From Takakia lepidozioides (lineage: Eukaryota > Streptophyta > Takakiopsida > Takakiales > Takakiaceae): a stretch of 64,000 nucleotides of DNA. A program made the position numbers and the translations under genes. The notes under the pieces are model-generated. The model was not told the DNA's origin, ran no database searches, and was given only the letters and a program-made list of their open reading frames with translations. The stretch spans positions 11,472,001 through 11,536,000 of the forward strand of contig CM060734.1 of the NCBI GenBank assembly GCA_030704615.1. Reading direction: 5' to 3'. Positions 1 through 10,639 of this stretch are shown one piece after another (the stretch's first letter is position 1; every line of letters starts with the position of its first letter).

Positions 1-537
1 TATTTATTTTAAAAATGAAGCGACCACCATATGGGGGTCGCTCTTTTTCGCTTTTTAAAAAACTGAAGCGACCGCCAATACGGCGGTCGCTCCTTTAATT
101 TATTTTAATTTTTTAAATAAAAATAAATAGTTAAATTTTAAATAAGTTTTTTTTTATTAAACAAATGATGTGACTGCCGTACGGCGGTTGCTTTTCTTCG
201 CTTCTTAAGAAAGTGAAGCGACCGCCAATACAGCCGTCACTCTTTTATTTATTTTTTAAAATATCAATTATAAATTAAAAAAATTAAGTTTTTTATTTCT
301 TAAAAAAATGAAGCGACCGCCCAATGGCGGTCGCTCTTTTTCGCTTTTTAAAAAACTGAAGCGACCGCCAATACGACGGTCGCTCCTATAGTTTTTTTTA
401 TAAAAAAAAAACATTCTTAATATTTTAAAAAATGAAGTTTTTTAAAGAAAAAAATGAAGCGACCGCCCCATGGCAGTCGCTCTTTTTCGATTTTTTTAAA
501 AACTGAAGGGACCGCCATTACGGTGGTCGCTCCTTTA

Positions 538-584
<47 letters not shown>

Positions 585-1040
585 AAAAATTATTATAATA
601 AATTAATTTATTTATTTTTAAAAAAATACAAAAAAACTGAAGCGACCGCCATAGGGCGGTTGCTCTTCTTCGCTTTTTAAGAAACTGAAGCGACCGCCAA
701 TTTGGCGGTAGCGCGTTTATTTTATTTTTTTTTCAATTTTTTTAATTTATATTTAGAAAAAAAAAAATGAAGTGACCGCCCTATGGCTGTCTCTCTTTTT
801 TGTTTTAAAAAAAAATGAAGCGACCGCCACTACGGCGGTCGCTCTGTTAAGTTTTTTCTAAAAAGTGAAGCGACCCCCTTATGGCGGTAGTTTTTTTTTG
901 TTTTTTGTTCTTTTAGGTATTTGTTTTAAATGAAACGACCACCATATGGTGGTCGCTCTTTTTGGTATTTATAAAAGATGATGCGACCGCCTAATGGCGA
1001 TCGCTCTTTTTTGTTTTAAAAAAAATGAAACGACCGCCTA
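1..1040. repeat. Array of about 16 short palindromes (family P1)
   Basis: AT-rich spacers alternate with imperfect palindromes whose arms are GCGACCGCC and GGCGGTCGC around a 4-5 nt centre such as ATAT or AATAC. Clear copies lie near 17, 64, 165, 217, 308, 357, 457, 507, 639, 687, 767, 816, 866, 930, 978 and 1026. Many carry compensating or single-arm changes. Most are followed by CTCTTTTTCGC or CTCC. Spacing is roughly 40-130 bp and irregular. A homopolymer T run lies at about 541-580. There is no gene here, and the left edge lies outside the window. The array abuts the truncated retroelement pol at about 1040. Confidence 0.9.
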
Positions 1041-2810
1041 TACGACAACGACACGTTTAGTTCCGAAAATTTTGCTACTTATGAACAGGAAGCGGCTTCC
1101 ACCACGTGATGCTCCAGCCCGGTTTGTATTGGATATCCTTGTCAAACACTGCCAAAGTGTCTTGCCACCTAAGTTGTTTTGGGACAGCTTAGGCTGTGTG
1201 GCAAAATACTTCACCGTAACATTGTCCGTGAACACCTTCACCGGGTTGGAACCAACATAGTGGCGCCAAAGCTCAAGGCAATGCACCATCGCCTTCATTT
1301 CTTTCTCGTGCGTAGGCCACCGTCGCTCCATTTCATTCAGTTTCTTACTTTCGTAAGCCACTGGACGTCCATCCTGCATGAGTATACCCCCAATTGCGAA
1401 GTCCGACGCATCTCAAATGGATGGTCGAACTCCGGGATTTTGAGGACTGGAGCTTCCGCCATCCGCTGCTTCAACTCGGCAAAAGCTTGGCCACAAAAGG
1501 TGTTCCATACCCATACCTTGGACTTACACAGAAGGTCCGACAGCGGCCCCGCGATCTTGGCAAAATTCCTCACATACTTTCGGTAATAGGATGCGAGTCC
1601 TAGGAAGGATCGTACTCCCGGGACCGAAGTCGGAGGCTCCCAGTCCAAGATCGCCCTCACATTTCTGTCATCCATTTTGATCCCATCCTGTGTAATCACA
1701 TGTCCTAGGAACTCCACTTTTGTGACCCCGAATTCGCACTTTGAGGCTTTGGCATACAGCTTCCCTTCCCACAATTTCTGGAACACCCTTTTGAGGTGCT
1801 CCAGATGCTTTTCCTTTGTTTTCGAGTACACCAAGATGTCGTCGATGTGCATGATCACAAAGTCATCCAACCACTCCTGGAAAAGGCTGTTCATTAGCGT
1901 GCTAAAGGTCGCGGGTGTGTTGGTGAGCCCAAAAGGCATCACCAAGAACTCATATGAACCATATCTTGTCCTGCACACGGTCTTCTCATCATCTCCTTCC
2001 GCCACTCGGATTTGATGATAGCCAGAGCGCAAATTGATCCGGCTGAAATACTTCGCTCCTACCAACCGATCAAAAGAGGTCGTCGATCCTTGGCAAAGGG
2101 TACCGGTTTTTGATAGTCAACTTATTCAGAGCCCTGTAATCGACACACATCCGCAGCGTCCCATCCTTCTTGTCTGCGAATAGCACCGGGGCTCCGTAAG
2201 GTGACTTACTCGGTCGGATGTACCCCTTTGACATTAGATCCTTGAGCTGAGCCTTCAGCTCGACCAACTCTCTGTGGCTCAACCGGTAGGGCGCCTTGGC
2301 AGGCGGCTCCGATCCCGGTATCACCTCAATCTTGTGGTCAACTCCTCTTCGTGGTGGCAAACCGCTTGGTAAATCCTCCGGCATCACATCCTGGTATTTC
2401 TCCAAGATCCCCTTGATCCAATCTGGGCTCGGCTCCCTATCGACTTCTCCTTCCACTTGTCTTACGTAAAGCAAAAACTGGGGCTCGTGTGGCTCTTCCA
2501 CGGCCCACTCCTTTGCTGACAGCAGGTTTATTCGCCCTCCCACTTGGTTGGGCGTTTCCGACACCCGTACCACTTCACCACCATTCCCACACGGTACCGT
2601 GACTATTCTCTTGTGGCCATCTATGACCGCTCCGGATTTGCTCAAAAAGGTCATCCCCAAAATGAGATCCACTCCATCGATCTCGCAAATGGTGAAGTTC
2701 TCACGTCCCTCCCCAACTCCCGAGCTGAAGAGGAACATCAAACACCAACCTCGTCGCCGATTGTGGTTCTCCTTTGGCCGAACGCACTTCAATGGAGGCC
2801 CCCACATCAC
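1038..2810 (-). pseudogene. Ty3/gypsy pol: reverse transcriptase and RNase H, decayed
   Basis: Read right to left, the N-terminal RT block (2810-2070) includes VDYRALN and NRYPLP. The frame then shifts near 2067 and the RT core continues (2065-1337) with LRSGYHQIRV, MPFGLTN and the catalytic box HIDD in place of the usual YVDD. A second frameshift near 1375 leads into RNase H (1379-1038) with YESKKLN, HEKEM and FTDN. The order RT then RNase H and these motifs are typical of plant Ty3/gypsy elements. Translation stops at about 1038, where the P1 palindrome array begins, so integrase and the 3' LTR are missing. Frameshifts make it inactive. Confidence 0.93.
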
Positions 2811-3300
2811 TTGTCGAGTCCCAGCTTCCGTGCCGTTGCCGGTGTCATGAAGGAGTGCGACGCTCCTGTGTCCACCAACAACGACACGTTAGTTCCGGAA
2901 ATTATCCCACTCACGAACATTAACTGACTCCCTTTACGCAGGGCACCAGTCTCCTGATACAACTCACAAGAGTAGTTGCCTACCTTGCACGTCTTGGCGA
3001 CCACCGCTTCCACCAAACGGCTGATGGAATCTTCGGACAGCTCCGTGGCCGCCCGAGTCATGTTCAATTGACGGGGCTTCGCGCACTTCTTAGCCATGTG
3101 CCCGGGCTCCCCGCAATTAAAGCACACCCCATCAAAGGTCGCCTTTTGTCCACCATAAGCCGTCGCACCTGATTTTCCTTTCGGAGCATCGGGTGCCGCC
3201 TTGACGTGTGAAGGCCCTCCCTTCAATTTCCATGTGTCATTGTCGCCGCGTGGCCTATCCCACTTCTTTTCTGGTTGGAAGGAGTCACCCGCCCGTCAGG
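2807..3300 (-). pseudogene. Ty3/gypsy gag C-terminus (zinc knuckle) and aspartic protease
   Basis: The frame from about 3275 down to 2807 holds a CCHC zinc knuckle (CFNCGEPGHMAKKC) followed by a protease with VDTGASHSF. This is the normal gag-pro junction of a Ty3/gypsy element. The frame is open upstream to about 3290 with no start codon of its own, so it is the continuation of gag rather than a separate gene. The upstream gag part is found on the same strand at 16.09-14.80 kb. The two pieces are therefore most simply one element split by insertion A. Confidence 0.9.
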
Positions 3301-3308
3301 GATGCCTC

Positions 3309-3440
3309 GGCGTGAGCCTGGTCACGTGAGTGCGTGAGCGCAACTGCGCTCACGCCACGTCACCTTGCGCAAATGCCACGTCACGGGGCTCACTCCACGT
3401 CATCACACGTGAAGGCCGCGTCACCACGCGCCCAGAAAGA
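3309..3440 (+). repeat. Left terminal inverted-repeat region of element A
   Basis: Begins GGCGTGAGCC and contains a 23-bp near-palindrome around 3331-3355 (arms GCGTGAGCGCA and GCGCTCACGC), then several CCACGTCA repeats (about 3354, 3372, 3396). The right end at 14700-14801 has the same GCTCACGCCACGTCA vocabulary in inverted orientation. Tandem short motifs at termini are known for MULE ends; the assignment here is from position and sequence only. Confidence 0.6.
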
Positions 3441-3960
3441 AGTGGAGTGTATTCCCGCGGATTGGCACCTTTTACCGCGGAAACAAGCTGGACGACATAA
3501 TAAAAGGCATTGAATAAAGGATGGATGAATGTACAGTTGGATGATAAACAGATGGATGAGTGTGAAAAATGAATGTAGATGGATGAATGAGGGATGGATA
3601 AGAGTAAAATGGATGAATGTATAATGGATGTTGAGCAATGACAAAAATTCATGACAGGAAGATGCATGACCAAATCTTTTGACGAATGCACAACGTATAT
3701 GAAATGAGTGTGGAAGGTTTGTGGGGTGGATTAAAGAGTACAGAGGATGAATGTACAATGGATGTTGTACAAGGGAAAAAATTCATGAATGGAGTACGCA
3801 TGAATACAGTGTAGATGAATGCACAATGGATATGAGAAGAATCAGGGAGGTTTGTGAGATGGATTCATACATATTGCAATTTAAACGAAAGTTGATTCTG
3901 TGATTATTATTTGTTCTAAAGGAACAACTACGGTGGAGGAAGGGGATTCAACGTTTTCCA
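3440..3960. repeat. ATGGATGAATG-type minisatellite in element A
   Basis: A degenerate tandem repeat built on ATGGATGAATGT. Two longer units of about 130 bp can be aligned, one starting near 3602 and one near 3737. Both contain a GATGAATGTA..ATGGATGTTG block, then AAAAATTCATGA, then a GGTTTGTG..TGGATT block. No convincing gene is present; short frames here are low-complexity. Confidence 0.75.
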
Positions 3961-3994
3961 GATAATATGAAAATGAATATTAAAAGAATACAGT

Positions 3995-6900
3995 TCAGTC
4001 TGACTCAGAGTCAGTACAATGTATCCCCGCTTCCTCTGCATCTAAGTCTAAGTATTTTAGAACACCGGATCCACGCTGGATACACCTACGGCTGGCCACT
4101 AAAAAGTCAGGGGATAGGGACTCGGCCGCGTGAAGTGCCATTGCTTCGGCATAAACAGGAAGCAGAAAATTGGAAAGGGGGCTGTCGAAAACAGACTCGC
4201 CAAAAATGACTGTATCTCCTGAAGATCCATCGCTGCCTTTCCTGAAAGACAGCCTGAAAAAGTTATTACTGTAACTTTGATGTTATCGAGAAATTGAGTA
4301 TGACTCCCAAAGAGGGTTTAGCACTTACTCACATGAAAAGTCGTTGTCGACCTGCTTATCTTCGGGATCGTCATCATTTCAAATTTGAATCCGATCAGTC
4401 TGTGTGTCTGAAGTGGAGCCAGACAAAAGGGGGAGGAGCACTGTGTTGTAGAGGTCAGAATCACCCTCCATGCCAAAAAGGCTTCTTCCGCCTGCCTTGC
4501 ATGCATGGTAAGTTGCTCCTGCACCAGACAGGAGAACATGAACAGTTTGGAGGGGGGGATTTAAGCAGATGAAACTGTTGAAAGGAAACCAATTCGGAAG
4601 GGAAAAAACAACCTGTGGACACAGAAAGATCGACCACCCGTGCAGAGCGGTGGCTGCATGACTCCAGCAGTATTTGCATGAACGCTGGTGACTTTTCCTT
4701 TGCACCTCTCCAGGGAGTGCCATCTGGTCTCTTCAGAGTCTGACTGGACTGCATGAAGTTGTACAAAATGTCATCGACATGGGGCTCATAGGGGGGGTTG
4801 ACGAAACAACCCTGGTCAGAAATCTCAAAGCTGCGGATGGAGGATGGTGTCTTTGAGGTGCGAATCCTCCGCAGGCAGATCGCCTCGAACATCCTCGTCT
4901 GCCAAAGATAGCAGGTTAGTGTGGTAAACACAATCTATAGTGGAAGTGTGTACATCGGCTATTCAGAACTCAGACACCAAAAAATCATGAATCGGTGATG
5001 ATCGGTGTCGATCATAACACATTCTACTAGAGTGGAGCTGCAGAGAAAATTGAAACTCATGATCAAAGCACAAGCAGAAGGGAGACGGCATACCAGCTGA
5101 CCAGGGAAACCCCCTTTCACAAGGTAGAGGCTGTTCACACAATTCCATGTGCGCAAAACTTCAAACCCTGAAGACTTGAGGTATGATGCCAATGCCCGAC
5201 GACTATCATTGTCACATGACTGAAAAAGCAGAAGTGTCCCTGCATCAGAGAGGAAGTTGTTACAGAACCCGAACACCCAACTCCAGTAGTTGTCCTCGAA
5301 TTTGTTCCAGCCTGGCGTCTTGCCCTTTGGAAGAACTTCTGGCACAGCCTGGCCATCCGGGATGTCGAGAATGACAATGTCGGCCGCATAAGTTTTCTGC
5401 ACACCGCACACGAAGGTGGGACCTGTGCTCACCTGCAACAGACATGTTTTTTATAAGAACGATGGCAAGATTGTTTTCAAAGAACGAGACTGAAATACTG
5501 CCAACGAAACTTTCAGAGAAAAAGGAAAGAAACTGGAATTCTCACCAGATTGAGGAATGAGATTATATTGTCCCAGGTAGGGGATGGCACCCCAGTGTAT
5601 CCTCTCTTTCGACTCTGCATCATCGAAAGCCAACCCTCATTAACAATTTTCATCTCTCCTGCTGAATCAGAACGGGAAGGGTGTGGCTTGGCATCGAACA
5701 CGCACTGAAGAGTGCGGGTATATCTTCCAGCAGTAAAGTCCTGCCCACTCTCCATCTCCTTTTCATTCTCCTTCCCCTTGTCCTTTTCCTTCTCTTTGGA
5801 CTTGTCTTTGTCCTTTGGCTTTGCTGGTGAGATGGCTATGACATCAACAGCCTTGTCTTTTGGTTTGCGGCCCGCCTTCTTTCCCTTCTGCGGCGTTCCC
5901 TGAGCATCAGGCTCCTTGGCAGCCAATGTTGCTATGTTTCGTTGATACTCTTCGTCAGTCAAAGGCGCCAGCATCTCAGCGTTATTGTTCAAGTATTTCA
6001 TATGCTGTTCTTGAAAGGTCGTGTGCTCAGGTGGGCAGTCAAGGTACCACCCACAGTCTCTGAAGTGAGAAGGACTCCAGTCCTTCAATATCCCTGCAGT
6101 ATACATGGTTGGATCGTTTGCAGGGTCCGACCACATGTCAAGATAGTCGGGAATTCCGCTCAGGTGATTTCCTTCCATAAGCACATATTTCGTGTACCTG
6201 AAAAAAGGAGATAAATCCCAACCCACAAAAGCGCTCAGTGAGTAAGATGCAAGTAGAACAGAATGAAAAAAACATAGATTGAAATGGCTCTGAGAACTGC
6301 TCCAAGGACCTTTCAGGACCACACTACTGCTCCAGATATGAATGTCGTCAACGCCATTCAGAACATTCCATTCAATGATACTATAAATACATCCTAATCC
6401 AGGTGAATGCAAATTATTGTTTAGGAATGACACAGACATAGAAGTGAATGTCGTCAACGACATTCACTAATGAAGCCAAATTATTACTTAAATGAAGCAA
6501 AATCACAGGATGGAAATCAAAAAATCGAGTAAGGAACCCTCCAGGAAAACTCAATGCACATTCATAACGAACATATCACCGAGGACCTCACAACATCACT
6601 GTATGTGAATGGTGTCAACGCCATTCAGAAAAATACCAAAAAGAAACCAATTACTTAGCTCCCAATCCATGTAAATTCAATTTGTCGCTGTTGAATAATA
6701 CAGACACAGCAGTGAATGTCGTCAACGACATTCACTTTGGATTTCTCATAACAGAGCTTATCAAGCCTCCAGATTCCTCGCAAGAGGCAAAAACAATGCA
6801 GAACAACTGAATGTCTGCATTGACATTCAGCAAAATGAAGTGAGGAACCCTCACTGTAACCTCTATGGACATTACAAAAATTTACATAACTCCGAGGACC

Positions 6901-9886
6901 TCTCAACAACTCCGTATGTGAATGTCGTCAACGCCATTCAAGGACATTATCAATTCTAATCAGGGACAATATAATTGCACCCTTAGATCCTAACCAGGTG
7001 AATTCATATACTCGCTTAAGAATGACTCAGACAAAGAAGTGAATGTCGTCAACGACATTCAATCTGGATCTAAGATTGCAATCCATATGAAGCCACATTT
7101 TTTCCCAAAAAAAACAGTAGAGTTTCAAGTATGACATTGCACCTGTACACAACTTGCATCATGGCCCACTCTCCTCCAACCTGACTGTCAAAGTCGTTGG
7201 ACCGTAAAATGTTACCATCTTTGGAGAACTCCCGGAAAAAACAGTATCTCCAGGTGAGACCTCTCCACTTCCTTATGTATGTCTCCAATGACATTTGGGG
7301 AGGGGAAACAATCAAAATGTTCAGGTCCTTCAAAGTCTGATCCAGCACAATGATGGCGCGCTTTTCGAGCTGCAAATAGTATATTTGTCAGAATTGCAAA
7401 TAAGATACTCATCACATACTTGAAGAGAAGAAAACAACATGTTTGAATACACACCTGACTCCAAAATGTAGCCTTGTGGAACCAGTTATCAAACACCAAA
7501 TCACTGATTCCTTCCACCTTTGTGCCAGGCTGTATGGTGCTCTTTGGGAACTGATTCAAGTCCTTTACTGTTTGATCTGAGTTCCATATCTCCAGCCACC
7601 TTATTTTTGTTTGTGGGTTGACCATCGATATGGCCAGCCGGTGCAGTTTCTCCTGCTGCATCTCCGGATGCACATGCTTGTCATAGTGTGTTTTGATCTG
7701 CTGAAGGAACTCAGGACCAAGTCCAGGATCTACTATTCTAAGCTGCTTTCCGAAGGCGGACATCAATTTGGTTCTTCGCATTTCAAACTCCTTCTTTATT
7801 GCAGCTTCCACACCCTTTGATGTCCTTAGTTCTTCTGGTGTAGTGCGGTAATATTCGGATTTTCCTTTCTCAGCTGCCTCTGCCAGTTCTTGCTGCATTG
7901 ATTCAAGTAGTGATTAGCTCCGAAGGGACTACAAACATGTATTCGAAAAGTAAACAGAGTACAGACTCGGGCTTACCGCATACATGTACTCCAGAAACGC
8001 CTCTCGTGTCAAAGAATACCAAGTGCCTGCAGCTCTTCCTGTTTCGCACTTCTTGATGATATTGGGTGGTAGTACTGTCCGAAAATCATCCAGCTTCATC
8101 AGACCAATCCTCTGAATTCGGAATAGTGTGTGAACCAAGCTTGTTGTCACATGCGATTTCTCTGTCGATCTGCAAAAACATTGGAAACATTGCATTCCTT
8201 AACACTGCTTTTTGAGGATTAATAAGACACTACAGACGGAATGAAATCTCCTGGATGACTTACTTGTTCACGTCGTGCATAGCTGTAAGAAGCCTAGCGA
8301 TGTCGTTTCTAGGATCCAAAACCATTGCCTCCACAGCAACATGCTTGTCTTTGTCTTTCGAATGGTGTTTCTGAATGTATCCCATCCATGCCAGCAATCG
8401 GTGGTTGCCGTCCCAGACGTAGAACATGTGGTTGCAGAATTGCTGGGTGTTCTTTCCCATCATGAGGCCCAGCTCGAACTCCTCATTGGCATCTTTCCAG
8501 CACTCATCCCAGTTATCACTGATCTCTGGAGACACTAATGTGCTTTTCCCATTTATATCCGTCAGTGACACATAAAAAACTTGTGCACCAAGTCTATATC
8601 CATGCACAAAATCACTCTCCAATTTTGTTATGTCATGGGAAAGAGGTGGACGCACAACAGGCATTGATATCATCCGGCACAGAGGTATGTCCAGACGCCC
8701 TCCAGATACGAGCATGTCCCTTATAACCTCCTGAGAGTTTACCTTCTGGAATGACATGAGTTCTTTCACCTTGTCAAGGTAGTGCACTTCGGATTCATCT
8801 GCTTCATCTGTATTCTCTGAGCTTTTTGCGGACTCGTCCCCATCTCCAGATCCTTTCCCCTCTGATCCTGTAGGCTTCGACCTCACAGTTTTCTGCACGA
8901 TGCCATTCAGTTCTGACTGAGTGATTTGCAAATAGTGAATGGCGGTAACGACCATCACTCTGTCTCAAGGAAACTCACCATGAATGGTGTGAAAGAATTC
9001 AGCACAATCTACACAAGCAAAGCTGAGACTGCCGTATTCAAAACAAAAGCGAAGCGATAGCGAACGGCGTTAACGACAATCACAAAAGATAACGACCTGC
9101 CGGATCGGTGTTGTGTAATGACATACATGTGCAACTGATTGGCGGCAACGACATTCAGTGTAGTTTAGGGCGGATAGTAAGTGCAGACTCTCTCTTCAAA
9201 CACATAGGTACATAAATCTCATGAGGAGAATCGAATGGCGTTAACGACGCTCGCAATTCAGTAGTTCCTGCTAAAGAAGGGAAGATGAAGGACTCCTTGA
9301 AAGGCAATCAGACAGACTATATCTGAACACCAGTGAATGACTGTACCGATAGTCACCAACTCATTGTGCTGTAAACCCTTCGCAGAGAAGTAGAAAGCAA
9401 ATGGTCGGTAGCGACAATCCCTGTCTGGGACATTCCACTCAATCTCTACGCATATCTTCAACAATGAAATGTAAGTTAGATAAAACTTACTGGCACCTTC
9501 TTAGGTTTTGAAATTTGATCCCCTTCTGCAGCTTTCCTCTTCCCTCTCACATCTGCTGGAATTTCTGTCTGCGCTAGGGTTTCTTGACCTTCTCCCGGTT
9601 CGGCGTTCCGCGTGCTTCCACCTCCTTCAGTGTCCCTGCGAATCATCTCTGCCTCCACAGGCTGGCGCACTCTTATCGCCGACTGTGTCACAGCCGCTGC
9701 CTCAGTCTCCGTCTGCTCTTGTGAATCAGTCTCCGCGTTCACCTGCTGCCTTGGCCCTGTGTTCTCCAACAAACGACGCCTCGTCATTTTCTCTCTTGCT
9801 CTGCGTCTCTCTCTAAGGGAAGTAAAATAAAGAGACTTTCTTCTCTTTCGTATTCTAGAAGGAACCCTCTCCAGCTTGACTACCAC
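3995..9886 (-). CDS. ParB-like domain / permuted DNA methyltransferase-like fusion protein, element A
   Basis: Spliced gene of about 10 exons and ~1,200 codons. Exons placed at GT..AG sites: 9886-9491, 8892-8264, 8169-7977, 7892-7455, 7369-7143, 6197-5546, 5432-5094, 4898-4613, 4518-4333, about 4253-3995. Exon 2 has a ParB/sulfiredoxin-like fold signature: IPLCRM, VVRPP, then FYVWDGNHRLLAW. Exon 6 has a charged Lys/Glu/Asp linker. Exons 7-9 read as a permuted (beta-class-like) methyltransferase: DIVILDIPDG where DPPY is usual, then SPAFMQILLESC and VVDLSVSTG, then an ATYHAC..GRSLFGMEGDSD block resembling motif I and its following acidic strand. Catalytic DPPY is not preserved, so activity is uncertain. 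The start could also be 9784. An in-frame TGA in exon 9 and an unresolved exon 9/10 phase may be real damage. ParB plus methylase fusions are known in phages and plasmids. Divergent from the transposase. Confidence 0.68.
6339..7061. repeat. Palindrome family P2 in intron 5 of the element A fusion gene
   Basis: Seven copies of GAATGTCGTCAACGACATTC or close variants lie in the 945-bp intron between exons 5 and 6: 6339-6360, 6443-6468, 6606-6627, 6711-6736, 6807-6830, 6919-6940 and 7040-7061. Perfect copies alternate with ones ending CGCCATTC. Spacing is about 95-165 bp. The intervening sequence is AT-rich and partly repeated (for example TGAGGAACCCTC). No frame in the intron looks coding. Confidence 0.9.
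8934..9420. repeat. Diverged P2 palindromes in intron 1 of the element A fusion gene
   Basis: At least five relatives of the intron 5 palindrome occur in the 598-bp first intron: 8934-8959 (GAATGGCGGTAACGACCATC), about 9060-9083 (CGGCGTTAACGAC), 9135-9158 (GGCGGCAACGAC), about 9232-9254 and about 9331-9354. The centre varies (GTTAAC, GGTAAC, GGCAAC, TGTACC) while the outer GAATG/CATTC-like arms are looser than in intron 5. A further weak copy lies near 9399. Confidence 0.75.
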
Positions 9887-10639
9887 TCTCCCTCTAAGCG
9901 CGAAAAGTAGAAAAACGCAGTGACTCCCGATTTCTTGCGGGATTGCCTGCGTTCTTGCGTGTCTCTAGAAGCATCGGATTCCCTCCCGCGTGACCGTTAC
10001 ACATAGTCGTTCCCTTATTAGTGCACATGCCAGCAATTGGTGTACAGCTGTTCGTATTCAGTTATGGATGTCTGACGTGTGTCGCCCAAAAAAAACGGCG
10101 TGTTCTTTATTAGAACGGTTTCAATATTTAAAAATAACAGCGAATCCCAGAAATTTTGGCGCAGTCTTACACAAATAAATGTAAATGAACGAGAGTTTGA
10201 TGACAAATTGGAATATCATACACGGTCATCCTTGTTAGCCAAACCCCACATTCGTTTCACATTTGGAACTTTCCAGGTGCGCATGATCATTGGTAGTAGT
10301 ATATAGATACATTTACTTAATCTGCAATCCCATTCTCAGATCCTGTGGCATGCTTCCAGGAAGTCGGCTTTGTTTTTGGGTTTATTGATGAGGTTCTGGT
10401 TAACGGTTTTACAGCTGCCGACACTGCACCTAGGGATACTCTGACCACTGGGCCCACAAGAAAAGTAATTAAAATGGACGGCTGCATATCTGGAAAGAAT
10501 AACATAATATGCACAGTCGTTATCTGAGCTTCCTCCGCCATATTCTCTGCTCATTCTTCAACTGTGTTCTGGAGACATCAGTAAACCGATTTACACTAGA
10601 TCTGCGATAGCAAGGTACAAACGTACGCGAGGAAGGAAG
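9887..10639. promoter_or_regulatory. Central divergent intergenic region of element A
   Basis: About 750 bp separates the start codons of the two divergent genes and must contain both promoters if the element is expressed. It is AT-rich in the middle (10080-10330). I see no clear TATA box that I would defend. Minus-strand frames at 10541-10317 show a faint resemblance to the N-terminus of the third gene found in B and C and are listed separately. Confidence 0.5.
10317..10541 (-). pseudogene. Possible N-terminal remnant of the third element gene in A
   Basis: A 74-codon minus-strand frame starts 99 bp from the transposase start and is divergent from it, as the third gene is in element C. A stretch with MQPSILITFLVGP can be laid loosely against the N-terminus of the intact copy at 48602 (EPQVIIRVSGG). 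The match is weak and may be chance. If real, only about the first 70 residues survive. Confidence 0.25.

Noticed and set aside
1-1040. CRISPR-like array
   Set aside because: Repeats are palindromic and diverged, spacers are AT-rich and repeated, spacing is irregular, and the DNA is eukaryotic.
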